A stretch of 64,000 nucleotides of DNA from Methanocorpusculum sp. (GCA_029987235.1 DALTWF010000006.1:3927-67926), one strand, 5' to 3'; numbered from the stretch's first letter, positions 9,362-18,961 are shown. Numbers and translations: made by a program. Notes: generated by a model from the letters alone, not told the origin.

Positions 9362-9655
9362 TTACTCTTCTTTCTTTTCTGATTCCTTGTTTATTTTGAT
9401 TGGAATCTTGCTTTCAACCTTTTCAGAGACTGCCTTTGCCTTCTTTGCAACAACACCAATCCAGATGGTGAAGAGAACTGCAAGAACGGTTACAAAGACC
9501 GCATATCCGAGCATTGCCGGAATTGAACTCTGTTCTCCGAAGAAATACTTGAAAATCTCCTGAATTGCAGTGTTCCATGCAATTGCAGCGACTAAACCGA
9601 ATGCAGCAGTGATTAATGCTGAAAGCTTCTCAATAACTTCTACTGATAATGCCAT
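9362..9655 (-). CDS. DUF5654 small membrane protein
   Basis: This 97-residue protein begins VEVIEKLSALITAAFGLVAA followed by IAWNTAIQEIF, a signature of the archaeal DUF5654 family. It has a hydrophobic segment at about residues 12-28, a second, stronger one at about 46-70 (MLGYAVFVTVLAVLFTIWIG), and a highly charged Lys/Glu tail. Two membrane crossings are likely, with the charged tail in the cytoplasm. A TATA-like TTTTAAATAG (complement of 9677-9686) is centred about 27 nt upstream of the ATG, so the mRNA is probably leaderless. No function is known for the family. Confidence 0.75.
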   Translation of the reverse strand: MALSVEVIEKLSALITAAFGLVAAIAWNTAIQEIFKYFFGEQSSIPAMLGYAVFVTVLAVLFTIWIGVVAKKAKAVSEKVESKIPIKINKESEKKEE

Positions 9656-9676
9656 ACTAAAACATTGACTTACAAT

Positions 9677-9686
9677 CTATTTAAAA
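9677..9686 (-). promoter_or_regulatory. TATA box for the DUF5654 gene
   Basis: TTTTAAATAG on the minus strand is centred about 27 nt upstream of the ATG at 9655, the spacing expected for a leaderless archaeal transcript. Confidence 0.45.
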
Positions 9687-9740
9687 GAATGTATCACTAA
9701 GAGAGATTATATCCGTTCGCGCCCTATATACTATGAATAA

Positions 9741-12704
9741 ATGCCTGCCGCAAATACCACCCAGCCGCTTAAAATAGGGATAGATATCGGTTCTACAACC
9801 GTTAAAGTCATAATACTTGACGAAAACAACAAAATACTCTTCCGCGCGTACGAACGCCACTTCTCCAAAGTACGTGAAAAGAGTGCCGAGATTCTCTCCC
9901 GCACGAAAGAAATAGTACAGACACGCGCAGTCAGACTCTTAATCACCGGCTCGGCAGGTCTTGGTGTGGCAAAATCCGCGGGACTTCCCTTCATTCAGGA
10001 GGTTTTTGCAACCGCAAAATCCGTGCGCACCTATATACCTGCATGCGACTCGGTCATTGAACTCGGCGGCGAAGATGCAAAAATCATCTTCTTCCGGGGC
10101 AGTCTTGAAGAACGCATGAACGGAACCTGTGCGGGAGGAACAGGTGCATTTATCGACCAGATGGCAACCCTTCTTAATGTATCTGTTGATGAACTTGACC
10201 GGCTGGCGATGAACTATGAGAAAATCTACCCGATTGCATCGCGCTGCGGAGTGTTTGCAAAGACCGATATCCAGCCGATTTTAAACCAGGGAGGCAGAAA
10301 AGAAGACGTTGCGGCATCCATATTCCAGGCGGTTGTTGACCAGACGATTGCAGGTCTGACACAGGGGCGCGCGCTCGGAGACACCATAGTCTTCCTTGGA
10401 GGGCCGCTGTATTATTACAAGGCACTGCGCGCGCGGTTTGCAGAAACCCTGCATTTAGATGAAACGCATGCCGTATTCCCGGAAAATGCAGACTGCTATG
10501 CAGCGCTCGGTGCTGCGTTGTCAACAGACGGTTATGACGCGCTTTCATTTGATGATATCATCCGGAAAATAAAGGAAAGCGCGCATGATACGACGCTTAC
10601 GAATACTATGGCGCCGCTTTTTGAATCCGAAGAAGAGTATGCGGCATTCTGCGCGCGCCACAATGCAAATGCACCGCCGAAATCAGATATTTCCACATAC
10701 GAAGGCCCTGCATGGCTCGGTATCGATGCAGGCAGCACCACAACCAAAATCGTTCTGATTGACAAAGACTGCGGCATTTTATACACCTATTACGGCTCAA
10801 ACAAGGGAAATCCGGTACAGATTGTCTATGATGAACTAAACAAAATCTACGCACGAGCAGGCGACAGAATCAAGATTTCAGGAAGCGCGGTGACCGGATA
10901 CGGTGAAGACCTGCTGAAAAATGCGTTCAGAATTGATGCGGGGCTTGTTGAAACCGTGGCACATTACCGCGCAGCGCGCCATTTCAATCCGGATGTGGAT
11001 TTCATCATAGATATAGGCGGGCAGGACATGAAATGCTTCAAGATACGAAACGGCGCAGTTGACAGCATTTTCTTAAACGAGGCATGCTCCTCGGGCTGCG
11101 GTTCCTTCATCGAAACATTTGCGCGCGCGCTCGGCTACGAGATTGAAGAATTCTCAAAACTCGGTCTGTTTGTGAAGCACCCGGTAAACTTAGGCTCGCG
11201 CTGCACGGTATTCATGAACTCATCGGTAAAACAGGCGCAGCGCGATGGAGCAAGCGTTGCTGATATTTCCGCAGGTCTTTCCATTTCCATTGTGAAAAAC
11301 GCGGTCTACAAAGTTATCCGCGCATCCAGCGCGGATGACCTGGGAAAACACATAGTCGTACAGGGCGGGACATTCAAAAACGATGCAGTGCTGCGCAGTT
11401 TCGAGCAGGAATTAAAGCGCGAGGTTACGCGTCCGGTTATTGCAGGCATTTCCGGCGCGTTTGGCGCGGCTCTTTTTGCAAAAGATTCTGCGCGCGAGAC
11501 ATCAGATATCCTCACCGCAGAGGAACTGAAATCCTTTACGCACAAAGCAAAGCCGATTACCTGCAAACTCTGTACAAACCACTGTTCGCTTACAGTAAAC
11601 ACCTTTGACAATGGACGCCGTTTTGTCTCCGGAAACCGCTGCAGCAGACCGCTTGGCAAAGAAAAGGCAGACCTGCCGAATCTTGCGCACTGGAAATATG
11701 AAAAACTTGCAGAAATTGCAGGCAGTTCCCTGCAGGATGCGCCGCGCGGCAAAATAGGCATCCCGTTCGGTCTGAATATGTATGAGAACCTGCCGTTCTG
11801 GCATGCGTTCTTTACGAAACTCGGCTTTGAGGTCGTATTAAACGATGAATCATCGCGCGCGCTGTACCGGCTCGGTCAGCACACGATTCCGTCAGATACG
11901 GTCTGCTATCCGGCAAAACTCATGCACGGTGCGGTTATTTCTCTGATAAACAAAGGCATTGACACGATTTTCTATCCGTGTCTGCCGTACAATTTCGATG
12001 AAGGGCTTGGCGACAAGCACTTTAACTGTCCTGTTGTTGCCTATTATCCGGAGTTACTTGCTGCAAACATGCCCGAACTTGCGAAAGTGCGCTATCTCTA
12101 TCCGTATTTCGGCCTGCACCGTCCGAAAGACTTTGCAAAACGCGCGGGCAGATATTTCGAAGAAAACTTCGGCATTCCGGCGCGCGAGACGAAAGCAGCT
12201 GTTAAGGCTGCGTATGCTGCATACGAGACATATAAAAGAGAACTGCGTGCCAAAGCAGAAGAATATATTGCCTTTGCCCGCGCAAACGGATACAAGATAC
12301 TGGTGCAGGCAGGAAGACCGTATCACATTGACCCGGAAATCGGGCACGGAATCGATGAACTTGCGGTAAATTACGGATTTGTTCTGATTACTGAGGATTC
12401 TGTTGCATGGAAACTGGGAAAGGAATCGCGTCATGTCTTAAACCAGTGGATGTACCATTCAAGAATCTACAATGCCGCGCGCTATGTCTGTACGCAGCCC
12501 GACATGCAGCTGATTCAGCTGGTATCCTTCGGCTGCGGAACGGATGCGATTACCACGGATGAAACACGTGAAATCCTTGAATCAGGAGGCAAACTCTATA
12601 CGCAGATTAAGATTGATGAAATTACCAACCTCGGCGCGGTAAAAATCCGTCTTCGGAGTTTAATGGCTGCAATCGAGGCGCGGGAGGAAGAAAACCATGG
12701 CTGA
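9741..12704 (+). CDS. Tandem-ASKHA CoA-dehydratase activase-like ATPase with COG3580-type domain
   Basis: This 987-residue protein holds two complete BadF/HgdC-type ATPase domains followed by a DUF2229/COG3580-like segment. Domain 1 has IGIDIGSTTVKVI, the cluster-ligand C130 in GTCAGGTGAF and C169 in SRCGVFAKTD. Domain 2 has LGIDAGSTTTKIVL, C449/C453 in EACSSGCGSF and C488 in SRCTVF. A Cys-rich site (C608, C611, C615, C634) opens the third part. In classical activases a homodimer shares one [4Fe-4S] cluster and drives ATP-dependent low-potential electron transfer; here both halves are in one chain, so an intramolecular cluster is plausible. The stop overlaps the next gene by 8 nt. The acceptor is probably that partner, a relative of dehydratase and double-cubane cluster proteins; the substrate is unknown. 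Confidence 0.82.
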   Translation: MPAANTTQPLKIGIDIGSTTVKVIILDENNKILFRAYERHFSKVREKSAEILSRTKEIVQTRAVRLLITGSAGLGVAKSAGLPFIQEVFATAKSVRTYIPACDSVIELGGEDAKIIFFRGSLEERMNGTCAGGTGAFIDQMATLLNVSVDELDRLAMNYEKIYPIASRCGVFAKTDIQPILNQGGRKEDVAASIFQAVVDQTIAGLTQGRALGDTIVFLGGPLYYYKALRARFAETLHLDETHAVFPENADCYAALGAALSTDGYDALSFDDIIRKIKESAHDTTLTNTMAPLFESEEEYAAFCARHNANAPPKSDISTYEGPAWLGIDAGSTTTKIVLIDKDCGILYTYYGSNKGNPVQIVYDELNKIYARAGDRIKISGSAVTGYGEDLLKNAFRIDAGLVETVAHYRAARHFNPDVDFIIDIGGQDMKCFKIRNGAVDSIFLNEACSSGCGSFIETFARALGYEIEEFSKLGLFVKHPVNLGSRCTVFMNSSVKQAQRDGASVADISAGLSISIVKNAVYKVIRASSADDLGKHIVVQGGTFKNDAVLRSFEQELKREVTRPVIAGISGAFGAALFAKDSARETSDILTAEELKSFTHKAKPITCKLCTNHCSLTVNTFDNGRRFVSGNRCSRPLGKEKADLPNLAHWKYEKLAEIAGSSLQDAPRGKIGIPFGLNMYENLPFWHAFFTKLGFEVVLNDESSRALYRLGQHTIPSDTVCYPAKLMHGAVISLINKGIDTIFYPCLPYNFDEGLGDKHFNCPVVAYYPELLAANMPELAKVRYLYPYFGLHRPKDFAKRAGRYFEENFGIPARETKAAVKAAYAAYETYKRELRAKAEEYIAFARANGYKILVQAGRPYHIDPEIGHGIDELAVNYGFVLITEDSVAWKLGKESRHVLNQWMYHSRIYNAARYVCTQPDMQLIQLVSFGCGTDAITTDETREILESGGKLYTQIKIDEITNLGAVKIRLRSLMAAIEAREEENHG

Positions 12705-13965
12705 ACTCGTATATGATGAAACCGGGCGTCTTTTATTTACCGAGGAGATGCGCAAAGAGGGCTATACAATATTAGTTCCCCAGATGCTTCCGGTGATGTT
12801 CAAACTCGTATTAAAAATCTTCAACCGGCAGGGATACCGCGTGGAAGCGCTGGAAACCACCGGCCGCAGAGTTGTTGAGACGGGTCTCAAATATGTGCAC
12901 AATGATATGTGTTATCCGGCGATTTTAACCATCGGGCAGCTGATTGAAGCCGTGGAAAGCGGCCGGTACGATTCGCACAAAATCGCGCTTGCCATTTCCC
13001 AGACCGGCGGAGGATGCCGCGCTTCAAACTATGTGCATATGCTCAGAAAAGCCTTAAAGCGCGCAAATCTTGAGTATGTTCCGGTGGTATCGGTAAACAT
13101 TAACGGTCTTGAACCGAACCCGGGCTTTAAAATGTCAGTCGGATTCGGTCGCGAACTGATTTTTGCGATGATGTACGGCGATTTGCTGGTCGACCTCGGC
13201 AACCAGTGCAGACCGTATGAAATAAATTCCGGTGAAACTGATGCCGTAATTGACCGCTGGGCAGACAAACTGGTTGATTTATTCAACCGCGGCAAGGGAA
13301 TGAGTCAGGGTGCAATGCGTACCTTAATGCGTGAAATCGTTGCCGATTTTGCAAAAATCGGCCGGCGCAGTGAAAACAAGACGCGTGTGGGTGTTGTGGG
13401 CGAGATTTACGTCAAATACGCGCCGCTTGGCAACAACAACCTTGAGGAATTCCTTCTTTCCGAAGGTGCCGAGGTCGTAATCCCCGGATTTACCAATTTC
13501 CTGATGATGAAAATCAACAACCGGTATGTGGATGTGGGGCTTTACGGCGGAAGCAGACTCAAAAAACTCGGTATGAAACTGTTTCAGGGCTATATCGGTC
13601 AGTGCCAGCATATTATGATTGAAGTAATGAAAGAAGAAGGCACGTTCCGCGCACCCGAGCCGTTTTCAACGCTTCAGGAACTGGTCAAAGGGTATCTGTC
13701 CCCCGGAAACAAAATGGGAGAAGGATGGCTATTAACTGCTGAAATGCTTGAATTAATCCATTCCGGAACGAAAAATGTTGTATGCACGCAGCCGTTCGGT
13801 TGTCTGCCGAATCATATTGTCGGAAAAGGCATGATGCGTAAAATCAAAAATGATTATCCTGATTCAAACATCGTTGCTGTGGATTATGACCCGGGAGCAA
13901 CGAAGATTAATCAGGAAAACAGAATTAAACTGATGCTTTCCAATGCAAAGGAAGCACAGGATTAA
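12697..13965 (+). CDS. 2-hydroxyacyl-CoA dehydratase-like (COG3581) partner of the activase
   Basis: A 422-residue protein is related to the C-terminal part of the large CoA-substrate-specific activase family proteins, in which activase, COG3580 and COG3581 parts are often one ~1400-residue chain. Here the chain is split in two, with an 8-nt overlap between the genes. Conserved pieces include HNDMCYPAILTIGQL, SQTGGGCRASNY and TQPFGCLPNHIVGKG, whose cysteines are candidate iron-sulfur ligands. By analogy it would receive electrons from the upstream ATPase and carry a [4Fe-4S] or double-cubane-type cluster. No CoA-transferase or acyl-CoA pathway genes are nearby, so a classical fermentative dehydratase role is doubtful. 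Confidence 0.75.
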   Translation: MAELVYDETGRLLFTEEMRKEGYTILVPQMLPVMFKLVLKIFNRQGYRVEALETTGRRVVETGLKYVHNDMCYPAILTIGQLIEAVESGRYDSHKIALAISQTGGGCRASNYVHMLRKALKRANLEYVPVVSVNINGLEPNPGFKMSVGFGRELIFAMMYGDLLVDLGNQCRPYEINSGETDAVIDRWADKLVDLFNRGKGMSQGAMRTLMREIVADFAKIGRRSENKTRVGVVGEIYVKYAPLGNNNLEEFLLSEGAEVVIPGFTNFLMMKINNRYVDVGLYGGSRLKKLGMKLFQGYIGQCQHIMIEVMKEEGTFRAPEPFSTLQELVKGYLSPGNKMGEGWLLTAEMLELIHSGTKNVVCTQPFGCLPNHIVGKGMMRKIKNDYPDSNIVAVDYDPGATKINQENRIKLMLSNAKEAQD

Positions 13966-13970
13966 TTTTT

Positions 13971-15368
13971 TTATTTTCCCCTGCAGAACCGTGCGGCAAT
14001 TCTGTATACAAGGTCTTTTGCCTCATCAAATGAGCCAAGGTGCATCCGTTCATGAATTGTGTGCGGGTTTTCAATTGTCGGTCCCAGGGACAGAATCATC
14101 AGGTCAGGATTCTTTTCTGCGAAATAACCGCATTCAAGACCCCCGTGTGTTGCTGAAAAGGTAATGCGGCGTCCTGTGACCTTCTGATATTCCTCGTCTG
14201 CAATCTGCATCAGTTCGTTTCTGCCTTCTGTTCTCCAGCCGGGACATTTTCCGAGATACTTTACCTCTGCTCCCGTATCAGAGCAGATTTCCATTGCTTT
14301 ATCTGCGAGAGCATCGCGTTTTGCATCTGAACTGCTTCGGATAAACATGAGCATTGATGTGTTCTCTGTATCCGCGCGCAGTATGCCGAGGTTTGAAGAA
14401 AGGACAGGTCCCCGCCCGTCTATTTCCATCAGACCGTCCGGGACTGCAAGAATTGCAGAAAGCAGGGTTTTTGTATGCATCGCGCTGTATGCTTTTTCAT
14501 GCGGTGCGGTGCGCCTGATTGTTACTGCAAGTCCCGGCTCGGTTTTTGTCCGGTGTGCATCAAGCCAGGATTGTGCATACTTTTCCGCATCCGCGGCTGT
14601 TGAAAACAGCGCCTCTGCTTTGCCCGGAATTGCATTATCCACTGTCCCCCCGTTGAACGCTGCAATCCTGACATCCTTCAGTCCCGAAAGAAAATCTGCT
14701 GCAAGACGGATTGCATTCAGTCGTCCTTTGTCAATATCCACACCTGAGTGACCTGACAGAAGACCTGATATTTCCAGCCGGTACCATTCTGCATTTGCAG
14801 GAACTGCTTTTGTATCCGGAGAAAACCGGGCAGTGACTAACGCTCCTCCTGCTGATGAAAGAACCGCCTCGCCCAAAACCTCATGGTCAATATTCAGCAG
14901 GGCAGTTTCATGAACCCACATAGGGTTTATCGATGCTGCTCCGCTCATGGTTGACTCCTCGTCAGCGGTAAAAATCCCGGTCATGCTGCAGTCGGCAAGA
15001 CTTTCGTCTGTTAAAAGAGATAAGGCGATTGCTATTCCCGAACCATCGTCTGCACCAAGGGTGGTGCGTTTTGCACAAAGCCAGCCGTCTTTTATTTCCG
15101 TCTGTACTGCATCAGCAGTAAAATCAAAGGAAAATCCTTCTTCGACCTGAGCCACCATGTCCATGTGGGCCTGAAGGATGAGGCTCTTTTCTGTTTTGCC
15201 GGGATGAAGAATGCGTATATTTCCCGCATCATCTTTTTCTGCGGCAAGGTTATGTGCTTTGGCGAAGCTGATAAGATATTCCTGTATGTATGCAAGGTGT
15301 CCGCTCGGGCGGGGGACCTTTGTAAGTTCATAAAAAATGCGTCTGTGAAGGTCATCGGGTTTCTGCAT
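13971..15368 (-). CDS. pepD: Aminoacyl-histidine dipeptidase (M20 family)
   Basis: This 465-residue cytoplasmic di-zinc peptidase has the M20 metal and catalytic motifs: LQAHMDMVAQV, TLGADDGSGIA, the catalytic glutamates in TADEESTMSGA, and the C-terminal metal ligand region ATHGGLECGYF. The lid/dimerisation insertion lies at about residues 200-380. The length and motif spacing match PepD dipeptidases (carnosinase-type), which cleave small unspecific dipeptides. It is convergent with the preceding iron-sulfur operon and ends 5 nt from it. It stands alone, so it is probably a housekeeping gene for peptide turnover. Confidence 0.88.
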   Translation of the reverse strand: MQKPDDLHRRIFYELTKVPRPSGHLAYIQEYLISFAKAHNLAAEKDDAGNIRILHPGKTEKSLILQAHMDMVAQVEEGFSFDFTADAVQTEIKDGWLCAKRTTLGADDGSGIAIALSLLTDESLADCSMTGIFTADEESTMSGAASINPMWVHETALLNIDHEVLGEAVLSSAGGALVTARFSPDTKAVPANAEWYRLEISGLLSGHSGVDIDKGRLNAIRLAADFLSGLKDVRIAAFNGGTVDNAIPGKAEALFSTAADAEKYAQSWLDAHRTKTEPGLAVTIRRTAPHEKAYSAMHTKTLLSAILAVPDGLMEIDGRGPVLSSNLGILRADTENTSMLMFIRSSSDAKRDALADKAMEICSDTGAEVKYLGKCPGWRTEGRNELMQIADEEYQKVTGRRITFSATHGGLECGYFAEKNPDLMILSLGPTIENPHTIHERMHLGSFDEAKDLVYRIAARFCRGK

Positions 15369-15473
15369 AGGGATATGTTGGCGCGGGGAGAATAAAGGTT
15401 GTTTGTTTTCCGACCATGCCTAACCAAAGACATTAAAGGATTACAAGCATATTATGGGTATATTTTGACTTTT

Positions 15474-15554
15474 ATGTTTGTAAAAGTGAAAAAAGACGGG
15501 CGGAATGCTTATCATATTATTTATGAATCTTGGCATTTAGGCAGAAAAGAATAA
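15474..15554 (+). CDS. Possible 26-residue small ORF
   Basis: An ATG at 15474 opens a 26-codon frame (begins MFVKVKKDGRNAYHII, ends LGRKE). A TATA-like CATATTAT stands about 26 nt upstream. The N-terminal strand resembles the start of some transposases, so it may be a remnant. Support is weak. Confidence 0.25.
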   Translation: MFVKVKKDGRNAYHIIYESWHLGRKE

Positions 15555-15584
15555 TTTATCTATTTTGATAACCTATTCTTTTTC

Positions 15585-15719
15585 ATGAAAAAAGAAGAAG
15601 AATATGTACCGGTTATGATTCGTGCAGATGTTGCTAAACGTCTTGAACGGTTCTGTATGAAAAATGGTTTTGATGCTACTGCTTGTGTTAAGTGTTTTAT
15701 AGATTCTGTTGCTCCTTAA
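15585..15719 (+). CDS. Small ORF, ribbon-helix-helix-like, 44 residues
   Basis: The frame encodes 44 residues: a charged start (MKKEEEYVPVMIRADVAKRL), a helix, a short turn and a second helix containing three cysteines. The strand-helix-helix order with VPVMIRAD at the front resembles the minimal ribbon-helix-helix DNA-binding fold of CopG-type regulators. No toxin gene follows it. It sits in an otherwise empty 414-nt interval between pepD and the marker 12 gene, 63 nt upstream of the latter. It could be a small regulator or the remains of a larger gene. Confidence 0.4.
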   Translation: MKKEEEYVPVMIRADVAKRLERFCMKNGFDATACVKCFIDSVAP

Positions 15720-15744
15720 ATCAACTTTTTTATTACCTTTTAGT

Positions 15745-15760
15745 GCAAATATCTATTTGC
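15745..15760. promoter_or_regulatory. Short palindrome upstream of the marker 12 gene
   Basis: GCAAATA-TC-TATTTGC is a perfect 7-nt inverted repeat that ends 22 nt before the ATG at 15783. It could be an operator or the end of the small upstream transcript. Confidence 0.35.
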
Positions 15761-15782
15761 TAATAACGCTATACTATCTAAT

Positions 15783-16661
15783 ATGTATATAGGCGTTGAC
15801 CATGGCACCACATCTCTTCGGTTTGCCACGGACACCGGAAAACAGTTTAAAATCTCCCGCGAGGAGGCAGTACACTTTGAGTTGAAAGACCTTGAACGGC
15901 TCTGCCCGCTCTCAGAAATTGAAGGCGTTGCCCTCTGTTATTCGATGGGCGACAATTTCTCAAAGATTACACCTGCAAAGCAGCTGAAAAACCGCGGAGT
16001 AATCACCCGTGAAGGAGCAGGCAAGCATATCGGAGGAGGAACACGCGTTTTTGATGTCATATCCGGTTCAGACCTGAAATCAATAGCCATTCCCGGAATC
16101 CACCGCAGTTCAGACACCGACCCGCGTTTCAAAATCTATTCGCATCAGACAAGTCCGGAAAAATTAGGCATTGCATATCTTGCCATGCAGACTTTAAAGG
16201 ACACGTTTATTGTATCTGATATCAGTTCGAACACCGTATCACTCCTTGTTGCAAAAGGAAAAGTCATCGGCGCCTTTGATGCCTGTGTTTTTGCCCCTGG
16301 CACAAAACATGGTGCGCTTGATGTAGATGCCATCCGCAAAGTGGATGAAGGCGAGTTAACTGCAAATGAAGCATTTACGACCGCGGGCGCCTCCTATCAT
16401 CTCGAGGAAAAATACCAGAATCCGGCCATTGCCATGTGGGCCGCAATGGAATGTGCCTCGCTTGATTTACTCGCACGCGGGGCGCCCGTAGCACTTGCAG
16501 GCTCTCTTGCGCCTGAACTCGCCGAAGAAATATCCGCACTGCTGCAAAAACCGGTCATAGTCTATGATGAATGGGCAGCAGCACAGGGCCTGGCGCTTAT
16601 TGCACGCGATGTGTTTGCCGGAAAGAAAGAGATTCTTGGAATTGCGGTCGCCGGATTATAA
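15783..16661 (+). CDS. Methanogenesis marker protein 12
   Basis: This 292-residue ASKHA-fold protein begins MYIGVDHGTTSLRFA, the phosphate-binding strand-turn of sugar-kinase/Hsp70-like ATPases. It also has FIVSDISSNTVSLLVAKGKVIGAFDACVFAPG and a C-terminal VALAGSLAPE block. The pattern and length fit the family known as methanogenesis marker 12, which is found almost only in methanogens and whose biochemical role is unsettled. No membrane segment is present. The gene is monocistronic, with a palindrome at 15745-15760 just upstream. Confidence 0.82.
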   Translation: MYIGVDHGTTSLRFATDTGKQFKISREEAVHFELKDLERLCPLSEIEGVALCYSMGDNFSKITPAKQLKNRGVITREGAGKHIGGGTRVFDVISGSDLKSIAIPGIHRSSDTDPRFKIYSHQTSPEKLGIAYLAMQTLKDTFIVSDISSNTVSLLVAKGKVIGAFDACVFAPGTKHGALDVDAIRKVDEGELTANEAFTTAGASYHLEEKYQNPAIAMWAAMECASLDLLARGAPVALAGSLAPELAEEISALLQKPVIVYDEWAAAQGLALIARDVFAGKKEILGIAVAGL

Positions 16662-16679
16662 TAATAAAAATAATAAAAA

Positions 16680-16991
16680 TCAGTCATGGAGGTGCATACC
16701 CGCGCGACGCACCTCTAATTCTTTTTCAACAAGGCTGAAATCAACATTTGCAGCCTTAAGCGCTACCATCATGTGAAACATCAGGTCAGCTGCTTCTTCC
16801 ACCGTCCGCTCCTCAACACCGTTTTTGCAGGCAAGAATAAACTCCGTTGCCTCCTCGCCTACTTTTTCAAGCGGCTTGTCAATACCCTTTTCATGGAACA
16901 AAAGGTGTCTTACATAGGATTTTTCGGGTGATTTGCTTACTGCACGTTCGCAGATTACCTGCCACAATTCGTCAAAAACTTCTGCTGTCAT
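16680..16991 (-). CDS. hisE: Phosphoribosyl-ATP pyrophosphatase
   Basis: HisE hydrolyses phosphoribosyl-ATP to phosphoribosyl-AMP, the second step of histidine synthesis. The 103-residue all-alpha MazG-like protein has the diagnostic KPLEKVGEEATEFILACKN and VEEAADLMFHMMVAL blocks, whose acidic residues bind magnesium. It is the last gene of a nusA-hisE pair, with an ATGA overlap at 16988-16991. Other his genes in the window, hisF and hisI, lie about 18 kb away, so the pathway genes are scattered in this genome. Confidence 0.92.
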   Translation of the reverse strand: MTAEVFDELWQVICERAVSKSPEKSYVRHLLFHEKGIDKPLEKVGEEATEFILACKNGVEERTVEEAADLMFHMMVALKAANVDFSLVEKELEVRRAGMHLHD

Positions 16992-17467
16992 TTTTCCTCG
17001 TCAAGTGTTTTCATATCTTCTAAATCTTTGTTGAAAAAGCGTTTTATGAGCGTACGCGCCTTTTCAATTGTCGCACCGCCTTTTCCTATTGCAAGACCGA
17101 TATTTGATTTGTCCGGCATAAATACCGAAACCGTCTCCCCGATTTCGACTTTGACAATTTCTGCCGGCTTGAAACAGTTTGCAATAAAATCCCCGGGCTT
17201 TTCATCCCACTCAACCATCTCTATCCTGCGTCCGAGGACTGTGCTGAGTTTTCTGATATTTTCGCCCGATTTGCCTATTGCAAGTCCCATCTGACCTTTC
17301 TGGATTACATAAATTATGCGGTCGTAGCGGTCGTCAACAATGCAGTCCACAGCGGTTGACTTGGTTACAATCCGCAGTTCTTCAATATACCGCCGCTCGC
17401 GAAAACCGATACTCCTGTTCATCATGAGCCGGCTTTCATCGTTAAAATATTCGTTTGAATTTTCCAT
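16988..17467 (-). CDS. nusA: Archaeal NusA-like KH-domain transcription factor
   Basis: This 159-residue protein contains two KH domains, each with a GxxG loop: the first in MGLAIGKSGENIRKLSTVLG and the second in IGLAIGKGGATIEKA. Archaeal NusA consists of just these RNA-binding domains, without the polymerase-binding and S1 parts of bacterial NusA, and the length agrees. It probably binds nascent RNA during transcription elongation or termination. It overlaps hisE by 4 nt and lies 60 nt downstream of proS on the same strand. Confidence 0.88.
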   Translation of the reverse strand: MENSNEYFNDESRLMMNRSIGFRERRYIEELRIVTKSTAVDCIVDDRYDRIIYVIQKGQMGLAIGKSGENIRKLSTVLGRRIEMVEWDEKPGDFIANCFKPAEIVKVEIGETVSVFMPDKSNIGLAIGKGGATIEKARTLIKRFFNKDLEDMKTLDEEK

Positions 17468-17527
17468 TGTATCGCTGATTTTTAAGTATTCGGAATTTTG
17501 GGGCGGGAAAACCCGCCTATTTGGAGT

Positions 17528-18961
17528 TTAGTAGGAACGGCCGAATAATGCGGTCTTTCCTTTTCTGCCGCAGATAATACAGGTTCCTTCGTCGTTTTCG
17601 ATGTATTTGCTGCGGATTTCAGTACCTAAGAGAGCAGAATCGGTAAGTTCTTCGAGTTTGTCCGCACATTCGCGGTCACCGCACCAGTGGACTGCAACTA
17701 CATTTCCATCCAGTTTTTCATTGCATTCCTCAACGGTTTCTGCGGTCTGGAAGTGGGACTCAAGATAATTTTCCGCCTTCTCTAAAATCTGGTCATGTGC
17801 TTCGTCCAGGAGTTTTTTGACCGAATCAGCCGCACCCTCGCGTGCAATGGTGGTCTTTACGCCGAGACGGCTGCAGCAGACAAGCTGTTTGTTGTCAAGG
17901 TCGCGCGGACCGAGTTCAACACGGAGCGGGACACCGTGCAGTTCCCAGTGGTAGTATTTTGCGCCCGGGCGCATGTCGCGCTTATCTGTTTTGACACGCA
18001 GGCCTGCTGCCTTTAATTCTGTTTCAAGAGCGTCTGCTGCGGCTAAAATCTCATCACCGCGTTTGCCGACGATAATCGGGATAATAACAATCTGAGTTGG
18101 TGCAATAGTTGCCGGAAGAACAAGACCTTTGTCATCACCGTGCACACCGATTACGGCTGCAAGACAGCGTTCGGAGATACCGAAACAGGTCTGGGACACA
18201 TACTGCTGTTCACCGTTTACATCTTCATAGGTGATGTCATAGGTTTTTGCAAATTTGCTGCCTAAGTGGTGCACAGTACCAATCTGAAGAGTTCTTCCAC
18301 CGGGCATAACTGCATCGACAGCCATGGTGAAGTCTGCACCCGGGAATTTATCCCAGTCGGGGCGTTTGGAGATGATAATCGGCACACCTAAGTCGCGGTA
18401 GAATTCCTGGGATAAGGCAAGTTCGTATTCGACCTGCCTGTTTGCATCGTCCCAGTCGGTATGTACCGTGTGGGATTCCATGAAGGAGGTAATTTCACGG
18501 CATCTGATTAACGGGCGGGTGTGTTTGGTCTCGTATCTGAAGGTGTTGACAATCTGATAGTATTTCATCGGCAGGTCTGCATGGGAGCGTACCCAGAGAG
18601 AATACATCGGATAAATTGCAGTCTCGGAGGTCGGACGCAGAGCGAGTTTGACTTCTAAGGGTGATAATCCTCCGTGGGTTACCCAGTAGACCTCGTCTTC
18701 GAATCCTTTAATGTGTTCTCCTTCCTTGGCGAGTTCGGTCTCGGGGATAAGGAGCGGGAAGAGGGTTTCTTCGTGGTCTCTGTTTAAGAGGAGGCGAAGG
18801 AGGTCATAGGTATGCTGACGCAGGGCAAATCCGAATGCGTTCCAGACGTACAGTCCCTTAACAGGATATCTTACATCTACGATGTCTGCGCGGCGAAGGA
18901 CTTCATTGTACCATTCGCTGAAATTTTCGCGGGACGGGAGTTTTTCTGTTTCATCTGCCAT
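17528..18961 (-). CDS. proS: Prolyl-tRNA synthetase (archaeal/eukaryal type)
   Basis: This class II synthetase charges tRNA-Pro. The 477-residue product shows motif 2 ([20 protein letters not shown]), motif 3-type sequence around [14 protein letters not shown], the anticodon-binding domain ([16 protein letters not shown]), and a C-terminal zinc-type tail with [10 protein letters not shown] and [10 protein letters not shown], the hallmark of the archaeal/eukaryal form. A longer frame runs to 19111, but ATG 18961 gives the normal N-terminus ([20 protein letters not shown]) and has an AGGTGA ribosome site 10 nt ahead. The upstream region holds a three-copy motif shared with the divergent fprA promoter. 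Confidence 0.93.
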   Translation of the reverse strand: MADETEKLPSRENFSEWYNEVLRRADIVDVRYPVKGLYVWNAFGFALRQHTYDLLRLLLNRDHEETLFPLLIPETELAKEGEHIKGFEDEVYWVTHGGLSPLEVKLALRPTSETAIYPMYSLWVRSHADLPMKYYQIVNTFRYETKHTRPLIRCREITSFMESHTVHTDWDDANRQVEYELALSQEFYRDLGVPIIISKRPDWDKFPGADFTMAVDAVMPGGRTLQIGTVHHLGSKFAKTYDITYEDVNGEQQYVSQTCFGISERCLAAVIGVHGDDKGLVLPATIAPTQIVIIPIIVGKRGDEILAAADALETELKAAGLRVKTDKRDMRPGAKYYHWELHGVPLRVELGPRDLDNKQLVCCSRLGVKTTIAREGAADSVKKLLDEAHDQILEKAENYLESHFQTAETVEECNEKLDGNVVAVHWCGDRECADKLEELTDSALLGTEIRSKYIENDEGTCIICGRKGKTALFGRSY

